Source of the DNA: Gammaproteobacteria bacterium
Lineage (GTDB): Bacteria; Pseudomonadota; Gammaproteobacteria; Xanthomonadales; Rhodanobacteraceae
DNA length: 6,527 nt
Direction: 5' to 3'
Assembly (NCBI GenBank): GCA_005877675.1
Contig: VBNZ01000127.1
Coordinates: 7,965 to 14,491, forward strand
In this document: positions 1-5,465 of the stretch, piece by piece
Layout: every line of letters begins with the position of its first letter
Numbering within the stretch: the first letter of the stretch is position 1
Notes under the pieces: model-generated
The model's database searches: none
What the model saw: the letters and a program-made list of their open reading frames with translations, nothing else
What the model was told of the DNA's origin: nothing
Program-made: the position numbers and the translations under genes

Positions 1-154
1 CGACGATGCCGGCGTGCGCGCGCGTGTCCAGCACCTCGCCGGTGAGCGTCTCGCCGAAAAAATCCTTGCTGCCCGCGCCGCGCAGGCGCAGCGGCGCGGG
101 CGTGTGATGCGCAGCCAGGATGCGTTCACGCAGTTCGCGCAGGGGTGCTTCCAT
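1..154 (-). CDS. glcE: Glycolate oxidase FAD-binding subunit GlcE, N-terminal part (runs off the left edge)
   Basis: Only the first 51 codons are in the window. The peptide begins MEAPLRELRERILAAHH and contains LRLRGAGSKDFFGE at about residues 22-35, which matches the early RGGGSKDF-type motif of GlcE, the second FAD-binding (PCMH-fold) subunit of glycolate oxidase. In the known complex GlcD, GlcE and the iron-sulfur protein GlcF together oxidise glycolate to glyoxylate and pass electrons to the respiratory chain. The start is the ATG at 154-152, only 5 bases after the glcD stop. No strong Shine-Dalgarno sequence is visible there, so translation is probably coupled to glcD. The glcD-glcE order is the usual glc operon order and predicts glcF beyond position 1. 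The call rests on one short motif plus its position, but the two agree well. Confidence 0.85.
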   Translation of the reverse strand, partial: MEAPLRELRERILAAHHTPAPLRLRGAGSKDFFGETLTGEVLDTRAHAGIV

Positions 155-159
155 TGTGT

Positions 160-1593
160 TCAAAACCGCGGCAGATCGGCGAACGGCAACGCGCCGCGAT
201 GCACATGCATGCGACCGTATTCGGCGCAGCGCACGAGCGTCGGAATCGCCTTGCCCGGATTGAGCAGGCCGGCCGGATCGAACGCGCGCTTGACCGCGAA
301 GAACGCTTCGCGCTCGGCCGGCGCAAACTGCACGCACATGGAATTGATCTTCTCGATGCCGACGCCATGCTCGCCGGTGATCGTGCCGCCAAGCGCGACG
401 CACAGTTCGAGGATGTCGGCGCCGAAGCGTTCTGCACGCTCCCACTCGCCCGGCTGGTTTGCATCGAACAGGATCAGCGGATGCAGATTGCCGTCGCCGG
501 CGTGGAACACGTTCATGCAGCGCAGAGTATACTTTTCTTCCATCTGCGCGATCGCCTGCAGCATCCGGCCCAGATGCTTGCGCGGAATCGTGCCGTCCAT
601 GCAGTAGTAGTCGGGCGAGACGCGTCCGGCTGCCGGAAATGCGTTCTTGCGTCCGGACCAGAACTTGAGCCGCTCGTTCTCCGAGCGCGACACGACGCAG
701 CGCGTCGCGCCGGCAGCACGTACGACGCGTTCGATCGCCTCGATCTCCTCGGCGACTTCCTCCGCGGTGCCGTCGGATTCGGCGAGCAGGATGGCTGCCG
801 CTTCAAGGTCGTAGCCCGCATGCACGAACGGTTCGACCGCGACGGTCGCTTTGCGGTCCATCATTTCCAGGCCCGCCGGAATGATGCCCGCGGCGAGGAT
901 CGCGGCGACTGCATCGCCCGCCTTGACCACGTCGTCGAACGATGCGACGAGCAGGCCCTCCGAGCCGATCGCGAGCGCGAGCAGGTCGAGTCCAGGCGCG
1001 TCGAGCGCCGTGCTGCCGAGCGTGATGGCGGTGCCGTCGATCGTGTAGCCGGACAGGCCGAGCACATTGTGAATCGTCAGCCCGTATTTCAGGCAATGCA
1101 CGCCGCCCGAATTCTCCGCGACGTTGCCGCCGATCGTGCACGCGATCTGCGAGGAGGGATCGGGCGCGTAATACAGTCCATGCGGCGCGGCGGCTTCGGA
1201 CACGGCGAGATTGCGCACACCCGGCTCGACGCGGGCGATACACGCAATCGGATCGATGTCGAGAATGCGATTCAACTTCGCCAGCGACAACACCACGCCA
1301 TCGGCATGCGGCATCGCGCCGCCCGAAAGGCCGGTGCCTGCGCCGCGTGCGACGAGGGGCATCTGCAGGCGATGGCAGACGCGCAACACTTCGCGGACCT
1401 GCGCGGCGGTTTCCGGCAGCGCGACCGCAAGCGCGGGTTGGCGGAACGCGGGGAGACCATCGCAATCGAACGGCGCGCATTCCTCGTCGCAAAGCAACAG
1501 ACAATGCGCGGGCAGTACCGGCGCAAGCGCAACAGCGAGCGCTGCGCGGCGCGCTTTGGCGGTTGTCTGCGCCTCAGGAGCGATCGTGCTCAT
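160..1593 (-). CDS. glcD: Glycolate oxidase subunit GlcD, FAD-linked oxidase, with an apparent internal ~20-residue deletion
   Basis: This 477-residue protein is the main FAD subunit of glycolate oxidase (glycolate to glyoxylate; feeds the glyoxylate/glycerate pathway). The N-terminal PCMH-type FAD domain shows VARGAGTGLSGG (81-92), the PDPSSQIACTIGGNVAENSG stretch (145-163) and GSEG (210-213). The C-terminal FAD-oxidase domain shows GRKNAFP (314-320), HAGDGNLHP (364-372), GEHGVG (407-412) and the typical ending NPGKAIPTL to LPRF. It ends almost exactly like E. coli and Burkholderiales GlcD, which supports glycolate oxidase rather than a stand-alone D-lactate dehydrogenase; the glcE start just downstream supports this too. 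The ATG at 1593-1591 has an AGGA 7 bases upstream. Oddity: relatives carry about 20 residues (GVxTExTVKLxPKP-like) between GSEGxL and ASFD, while here GSEGLL runs directly into VASFDD (residues 210-221). The family is about 499 residues long, so the total length fits such a loss. The reading frame is kept. Whether the enzyme is active is unknown. Confidence 0.95.
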   Translation of the reverse strand: MSTIAPEAQTTAKARRAALAVALAPVLPAHCLLLCDEECAPFDCDGLPAFRQPALAVALPETAAQVREVLRVCHRLQMPLVARGAGTGLSGGAMPHADGVVLSLAKLNRILDIDPIACIARVEPGVRNLAVSEAAAPHGLYYAPDPSSQIACTIGGNVAENSGGVHCLKYGLTIHNVLGLSGYTIDGTAITLGSTALDAPGLDLLALAIGSEGLLVASFDDVVKAGDAVAAILAAGIIPAGLEMMDRKATVAVEPFVHAGYDLEAAAILLAESDGTAEEVAEEIEAIERVVRAAGATRCVVSRSENERLKFWSGRKNAFPAAGRVSPDYYCMDGTIPRKHLGRMLQAIAQMEEKYTLRCMNVFHAGDGNLHPLILFDANQPGEWERAERFGADILELCVALGGTITGEHGVGIEKINSMCVQFAPAEREAFFAVKRAFDPAGLLNPGKAIPTLVRCAEYGRMHVHRGALPFADLPRF

Positions 1594-1600
1594 GCCGTCA

Positions 1601-1604
1601 TCCT
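1601..1604 (-). promoter_or_regulatory. Ribosome binding site of glcD
   Basis: On the minus strand AGGA lies 7 bases before the ATG at 1593. This spacing supports the chosen glcD start. The next bases upstream also resemble a weak -10 box (TAGGAT at 1605-1600), but it overlaps this site and has no convincing -35 partner, so I do not call a glcD promoter. Confidence 0.5.
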
Positions 1605-1645
1605 AATCCCACGCCGTGCCGAAGTCGCCATGCCGCAGGCGCAGA

Positions 1646-1674
1646 ATGACAGGCACAGAAATCCGGCGTATACC
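1646..1674 (+). promoter_or_regulatory. Predicted sigma-70 promoter of the permease gene
   Basis: ATGACA at 1646-1651 matches five of six bases of the TTGACA -35 consensus. TATACC at 1669-1674 matches four of six bases of the -10 consensus. The spacer is exactly 17 bases. Transcription would start near 1681, giving a leader of about 30 bases before the ATG at 1710. It sits in the 116-base region between the divergent glcD and permease genes, where a promoter is expected. I saw no clear operator palindrome of the LldR/PdhR or GlcC type next to it. This is a visual consensus match only. Confidence 0.45.
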
Positions 1675-1693
1675 TGCGCGCTCTCGATCCCGC

Positions 1694-1700
1694 AGAAGGG
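1694..1700 (+). promoter_or_regulatory. Ribosome binding site of the permease gene
   Basis: AGAAGGG lies 9 bases before the ATG at 1710. It is the best Shine-Dalgarno match in the region and fixes this start codon rather than a later in-frame ATG (codon 9, 1734). Confidence 0.65.
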
Positions 1701-1709
1701 CAACACGCC

Positions 1710-3311
1710 ATGTTCACGCAGTTGATCGATCCGATGGGCAACCTCGCCCTGACCTGCCTCGTCGCACTGATTCCGGTCGTGTTCCTGCTCGTGCTGCTGG
1801 CGGTGTTCCGCACCCCAGCCTGGCTCGCGACGCTGCTCGGGTCGCTGCTTACTTTCGTGCTTGCGGTCGTAGTGTGGAAAATGCCGCTCGATATCGGCAG
1901 CCAGGCCTACCTTAATGGTTCGGCCACCGGCGTATGGAATGTCGACTGGATTACTTTCTGGGGGCTGGTGCTGTTCAACACACTCTCGCTCACCGGCCTG
2001 TTCGAGAATTTCCGGCGCTGGCTGATCGCGCAGGGCAGCGCCGACGTGCGCGTGCAGACGATGCTGTTCGCCTGGGCGTTCGGCGCCCTGCTCGAGGGCC
2101 TGGTCGGCTTCGGTTATCCGTGGGCGGTGGTTGCACCGATCCTGATTTCGCTCGGCATCAGCGATCTCAATGCGATCCGCGTCGCCGCGCTCGCGAACAA
2201 CGCGCCGGTGTCGTACGGTGCCCTGGGCGCGCCGATCATTTCGCTCGCCGCGGTCACCGGCTATCCGCTGCTCGCGCTGTCGGGTTCGGTCGGCACCGTG
2301 GTCGCGGTGCTCGCGCTGCTGCCGCCGTGGGTGCTGCTGTATCTCGTGTCGGGACGACAGGGCATGCTCAGCGCGTGGCCGCTCGCGGTGGTCGGCTCGC
2401 TCGGTTATATCGCCGGACAGTATCCGGTCGCGGTCTATCTCGGCCCGTATCTGCCCGATGTCACCGGCGCGATCGTATGCTTCGTCGCCTTGCTGCTGCT
2501 GCTCAAGGTATGGCAACCCAAGACCGTGCTCGGCTACGGCGGCGTGCCGCTGGCGTCGAGCGAACGCACCTGGGTGCCGTTCGCGATCCTGCTGCTCGTC
2601 GTGGCTTCATGGACCGGTCCGTGGTCGGCGCTGCCGAAGGTCAGCTGGTTCAGCACCAAGGTGTCGGCGTGCTCGGCGCTCGCGACCGCGTGCACGGCAG
2701 CGAAGCCCGACGTCAACGCGATATTCAATTTCGCACCCTGGGTCGGCGGCTCGGCGATCCTCGCGTCCTGGATCATCGTCGCGGTATGGCTGTTCGCGAT
2801 CGGCAAGTTGAACGGCAAGCTGCTCGGCGAGATCTTTCGCAAAACCTTCCAGCAGATGTGGGGCGCGCTGCTCGTCGGCGTGTTTATTTTCGGTCTTGCC
2901 TACGTATTCAATTTTTCCGGCATGGCCTCCTCGCTCGCGAAAGGCTTTTCCACGCTCGGCACCGCCTTCATCATCGTCGCACCGCTGCTTGGCTTCATCG
3001 GCGTCGCGTTGTCCGGCTCGAACACTTCGACCAATGCGATGTTCGGCAAATTCCAGGCGCTGGTCGGCGCGCAGCTCGGCATGCCGGCGTTGCTGCTGCC
3101 GACGTTCAATTCGGTGGGTGCGGAGATAGGCAAGCCGATCGCGCCGCAGACCGCAAGCGTGGGCGTGTCGACCAGCCAGTTCGTACGCAGGGAAGGCGAG
3201 GTGATCCGCCACAACATGGGCTGGACCTTCATCCTGCTCGGTTATCTGATGCTGATCGCCGTGGCGTTTTACCTGCTGCAGCCGGCGAGCATGATGCTCA
3301 CCAAGCCTTAG
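1710..3311 (+). CDS. LctP-family permease for lactate/glycolate (LldP/GlcA type)
   Basis: This 533-residue, very hydrophobic inner-membrane protein belongs to the lactate permease family (LldP and GlcA of E. coli, about 550-560 residues), which imports lactate or glycolate with protons. Family signatures are GALLEGLVGFGYPWAV (125-140), NNAPVSYGALGAPI (163-176), LPDVTGAIVCFVALLLLLKVWQP (248-270), the SGSNTSTNAMFG motif (435-446) and IGKPIAPQTASVGVS (473-487). I estimate 12 or more membrane segments. A polar loop at about 308-342 contains two cysteines (C321, C328) and is shorter than the matching region of E. coli LldP. The sequence is rather diverged from E. coli LldP. It diverges from glcD with 116 bases between, so glycolate uptake (a GlcA role) is a sensible inference. 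Sequence alone does not separate lactate from glycolate, so I give no symbol. Nothing suggests truncation. Confidence 0.92.
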   Translation: MFTQLIDPMGNLALTCLVALIPVVFLLVLLAVFRTPAWLATLLGSLLTFVLAVVVWKMPLDIGSQAYLNGSATGVWNVDWITFWGLVLFNTLSLTGLFENFRRWLIAQGSADVRVQTMLFAWAFGALLEGLVGFGYPWAVVAPILISLGISDLNAIRVAALANNAPVSYGALGAPIISLAAVTGYPLLALSGSVGTVVAVLALLPPWVLLYLVSGRQGMLSAWPLAVVGSLGYIAGQYPVAVYLGPYLPDVTGAIVCFVALLLLLKVWQPKTVLGYGGVPLASSERTWVPFAILLLVVASWTGPWSALPKVSWFSTKVSACSALATACTAAKPDVNAIFNFAPWVGGSAILASWIIVAVWLFAIGKLNGKLLGEIFRKTFQQMWGALLVGVFIFGLAYVFNFSGMASSLAKGFSTLGTAFIIVAPLLGFIGVALSGSNTSTNAMFGKFQALVGAQLGMPALLLPTFNSVGAEIGKPIAPQTASVGVSTSQFVRREGEVIRHNMGWTFILLGYLMLIAVAFYLLQPASMMLTKP

Positions 3312-3376
3312 CGGCGCGTAACAGAGAAATTGAAAGCAGCTCGCTTGATCTCGCGGCGCTGCGCTTGGTCCTCATT

Positions 3377-3402
3377 CGGCCCCTAGCAACCGCTATGGGC
3401 CG
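3377..3402. terminator. Hairpin between convergent genes, possible bidirectional terminator
   Basis: CGGCCC (3377-3382) pairs with GGGCCG (3397-3402). Inside them, after one C/T mismatch, TAGC pairs with GCTA around an AACC loop, giving a 10-base-pair stem. It lies in the 149-base gap (3312-3460) between the permease stop and the kinase stop, so it could serve both strands. No T-run follows on either strand, so it does not look like a classical intrinsic terminator; it may act with Rho or protect 3' ends. Nothing else recognisable is in this gap. Confidence 0.4.
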
Positions 3403-3460
3403 CGTTCCGGACCGGCGCCCAGCACCGCGATCCCGGCGCGATCTTACTTGCTACAAGGCA

Positions 3461-4723
3461 CTAGCCGAACCGCAGCACGAATGCATGGTCGCCGTTCGCG
3501 CCGACGTTTTCGTCGAGGCGCCAGCCCCAGCGCTCGCACACGCGCCGGATCATGCCCAGGCCGAGCGTGTGCTCGCGCATGTCGAGGCCGCGCTGCTCGG
3601 AGCTGCGCAAAGGCGCCTCGCCCTCGTGCGCGATCGACACGCGCAGCGGCGCGACATCCACGCGCAGCACGCCGCCTTCGGCGAATTGCGAAACCGCGCG
3701 CAGCAGATTACCGACAATCACGCGCAGCACTTTCTGTGGCGCGGCGATTGCGATATTCGGCGCACCCGTGTGCTGCACTTCGATGCGGCGCTCGCGCAAC
3801 GCGTCGGCCCGTTCGTTGAGCAGCGAGGCGACGACCTGGTCGAAATCCGGCGTGCGCCCTTCGTTGGCTTCGGCTTCGTCGCTGCGCGCGAGCACGAGGA
3901 GTGCGTCGAGCAGATCGCGCAATTCATCAGCACCGCGCTGCACGCGTTTCAGTCGCGCCATGGTCGGCGCATTGCATGGGCCGGTATCCATCAGCACCTC
4001 GATCGCCCCGCGGATCACTGCGAGCGGCGTGCGCAGCTCGTGGCTCGCATCGGCGGTGAACGCGCGCTCGCGGCGTACATAGCCATAGAGTCTTTCCTGA
4101 TAGCGATCGAAGGCTTGGGCGAGGCGGCCGACCTCGTCATGCGCGAACTGCGGTGCAAGCGGCACCGCGCCGTGGCGTGAGGGCTCGAGCCCTCCGACCA
4201 CGTGTGCGAGCCGGCGCACGGGATCGATCGCCCGCCCGGCCCAGGCCCAGCCGAGCCAGGCGGACAGGCCGGTGCCGAACAGCACGAGCGCGATCAGGTC
4301 GCGCATCAGACGGCGCTCGCGCACCGCTTCGAGCTGCAGATCGAACACGAGATACAAGCGATGGCCGGCGTCGAGAGCGAGCACGGCGACATGACGGTCG
4401 CCGTCCGGTGTCGCGATCTCCTGATAGTCGCCGGGCACGAATGCGGCGATGTCCGCAGGCGGTGCGACCGCAGGATCGTCGCCGGTCGCATAGGTATAAA
4501 AATGCCGCGTGCGCGGATGCGGGACGTGTCCGGTTTCGGCATAGCGCTCGGACAGATATTCGCCCTCGACCCGCAGCATCTCGCGCACGAGGCGTTTGAC
4601 GTATGCATCGGAGAAATGCATCGCGATCAGCGCAAGGCAGATACTCACGACCATGCCGAGCGCAGCGAACGCCAGCGCGACGCGGGTGCGCAGATTGAGC
4701 TTGGTGGCGAAGGGCAGCGGCAT
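3461..4723 (-). CDS. Membrane sensor histidine kinase with a degenerate ATP-binding domain
   Basis: This 420-residue protein is the sensor partner of the regulator encoded just upstream. Order of parts: a first membrane segment at about 14-35; a roughly 105-residue extracytoplasmic sensor region (36-141); a second membrane segment (about 142-162); a HAMP domain (about 163-215, with P168 and DEVGRLA at 196-202); and a HisKA domain with SHELRTPL and phospho-acceptor H228. The C-terminal HATPase domain is unusual. The N-box reads GNLLRAVSQF (338-347), with alanine 343 where the Mg-ATP-binding asparagine normally stands. The G1 box (DxGxG) reads HEGEA (366-370). The F-box is not recognisable. Only the G2-like TLGLG (386-390) remains. 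No frameshift is evident and the protein ends normally. The ATG at 4723 lies 2 bases after the regulator's stop with no clear Shine-Dalgarno sequence, so translation is probably coupled. The stimulus cannot be read from the sequence. It may be a weak kinase, a phosphatase only, or inactive. Confidence 0.93.
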   Translation of the reverse strand: MPLPFATKLNLRTRVALAFAALGMVVSICLALIAMHFSDAYVKRLVREMLRVEGEYLSERYAETGHVPHPRTRHFYTYATGDDPAVAPPADIAAFVPGDYQEIATPDGDRHVAVLALDAGHRLYLVFDLQLEAVRERRLMRDLIALVLFGTGLSAWLGWAWAGRAIDPVRRLAHVVGGLEPSRHGAVPLAPQFAHDEVGRLAQAFDRYQERLYGYVRRERAFTADASHELRTPLAVIRGAIEVLMDTGPCNAPTMARLKRVQRGADELRDLLDALLVLARSDEAEANEGRTPDFDQVVASLLNERADALRERRIEVQHTGAPNIAIAAPQKVLRVIVGNLLRAVSQFAEGGVLRVDVAPLRVSIAHEGEAPLRSSEQRGLDMREHTLGLGMIRRVCERWGWRLDENVGANGDHAFVLRFG

Positions 4724-4725
4724 AG

Positions 4726-5409
4726 TCAGCTTTCGACCGCATTGTCCGCGATGCGATAGCCGAAGCCGTGCACGGTATGCAACAAGTGCGTCTCAAACGG
4801 CCGGTCGATTGCCGCGCGCAGCACCGACAGGTGCGTATGCAGCGTCGCGATGTCGCCGCCGTCGCCGCCCCACAACGCATGTGCCAGATCGCCATGGCGC
4901 ACGAGATGGGGCGCGCGCTGCATCAGCGCTTCGAGTAACACAAAGCCTGCGCGTGTGAGCGAAATCGGCTGACCTGCGCGCTCGACGCTGAGCTTGACCG
5001 GATCGAGTACGAGATCGCCGACGCGCAAGAGATCGCCGTGCTGCAGGCGTCCGCGGCGGAACAGCGCACGGATGCGTGCTTCAAGTTCCTTCATCGCAAA
5101 AGGCTTCACGACATAGTCGTCGGCGCCTTCGGCGAATCCGATCAGCTTGTCTTCGAGCGTGTCGCGTGCGGTCAGCATCAGCACCGGCGTATCGCGTCCG
5201 GCCGCGCGCAACGCGCGGCACAGATCGATGCCGTCGAGCTTGGGCAGGCCGAGATCGAGCACGATCACATCATAGCTGCCGCCGAGCGCCATACGCAGAC
5301 CGTTGGCGCCGTCGGCGGCGTGATCCATCACGAAGCCGCGGAACTCAAGGTAATCCCAGATGTTCGCGGCGATGTCGCGTTGGTCTTCAATCAGAAGGAT
5401 GCGCAGCAT
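4726..5409 (-). CDS. OmpR/PhoB-family two-component response regulator
   Basis: This 227-residue DNA-binding regulator has an intact receiver domain (about 1-118): acidic pocket E8/D9, phospho-acceptor D52 in IVLDLGLP, T80 and K102 in VVKPF. A short linker leads to a winged-helix DNA-binding domain (about 128-221) with LTRAGFVLLEALM and the closing TVHGFGYRI. It should be phosphorylated at D52 by the sensor kinase encoded 2 bases downstream and then control transcription; target genes are not evident here. The start MLRILLIEDQ at 5409 is the usual one for the family. No strong Shine-Dalgarno sequence precedes it. TAGAAT (5422-5417) lies so close that, if it were a -10 box, the transcript would be nearly leaderless. 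Otherwise it is read from the methyltransferase transcript, whose stop is 45 bases upstream. I cannot name an orthologue. Confidence 0.95.
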   Translation of the reverse strand: MLRILLIEDQRDIAANIWDYLEFRGFVMDHAADGANGLRMALGGSYDVIVLDLGLPKLDGIDLCRALRAAGRDTPVLMLTARDTLEDKLIGFAEGADDYVVKPFAMKELEARIRALFRRGRLQHGDLLRVGDLVLDPVKLSVERAGQPISLTRAGFVLLEALMQRAPHLVRHGDLAHALWGGDGGDIATLHTHLSVLRAAIDRPFETHLLHTVHGFGYRIADNAVES

Positions 5410-5454
5410 GGTCGCGATTCTAAAGAATGGGTAGCTTAAGCCGGCCTGAAATAA
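5410..5454 (-). other. 45-base gap rich in short palindromes between methyltransferase and regulator genes
   Basis: This short gap is much lower in G+C than its surroundings in places. It holds ATTCT-AA-AGAAT (5417-5428), the 8-base palindrome GCTTAAGC (5434-5441) and GCCGGC (5440-5445). The first palindrome contains TAGAAT on the minus strand, a five-of-six match to a -10 box, but no -35 box stands at 16-18 bases. The first palindrome ends 8 bases before the regulator's start codon, where an autoregulatory operator could sit. Function is inferred only from position and symmetry. Confidence 0.3.
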
Positions 5455-5465
5455 TCAGGGTTTTT
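5445..5465 (+). terminator. Weak plus-strand terminator-like hairpin at the methyltransferase 3' end
   Basis: CCTGA (5445-5449) and TCAGG (5455-5459) form a 5-base-pair stem with an AATAA loop, followed by G and five T on the plus strand. The right arm and the T-run lie inside the last codons of the minus-strand methyltransferase gene. No plus-strand gene ends here, so it would act only on antisense transcription. On the minus strand the hairpin has no T-run. The stem is short and it may be chance. Confidence 0.2.

Noticed and set aside
145..1725. A 526-codon plus-strand open frame covering glcD.
   Set aside because: It lies antisense to glcD, which has clear family motifs throughout. Its translation is arginine-, histidine- and aspartate-rich with no recognisable domain, a usual antisense shadow in GC-rich DNA.
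1590..2516. A 308-codon minus-strand frame rich in Glu, Gln, Arg and His.
   Set aside because: It is antisense to the 5' half of the permease gene and has the low-complexity composition typical of the strand opposite hydrophobic, leucine-rich coding DNA.
3421..3445. Repeated CGCGATC units around a CCCGG core as a terminator for the kinase gene.
   Set aside because: The units are a direct repeat with only the self-complementary GATC giving pairing. No stable stem or T-run results.
3451..3466. GCTA...TAGC inverted repeat at the kinase stop codon.
   Set aside because: Only four base pairs around an eight-base loop, too weak to support a role.
1934..4180. A 748-codon plus-strand open frame spanning the permease and part of the kinase gene.
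   Set aside because: It is out of frame with the permease and antisense to the kinase, is very rich in Arg/Ala and crosses the convergent gap. This is codon-bias shadow, not a gene.
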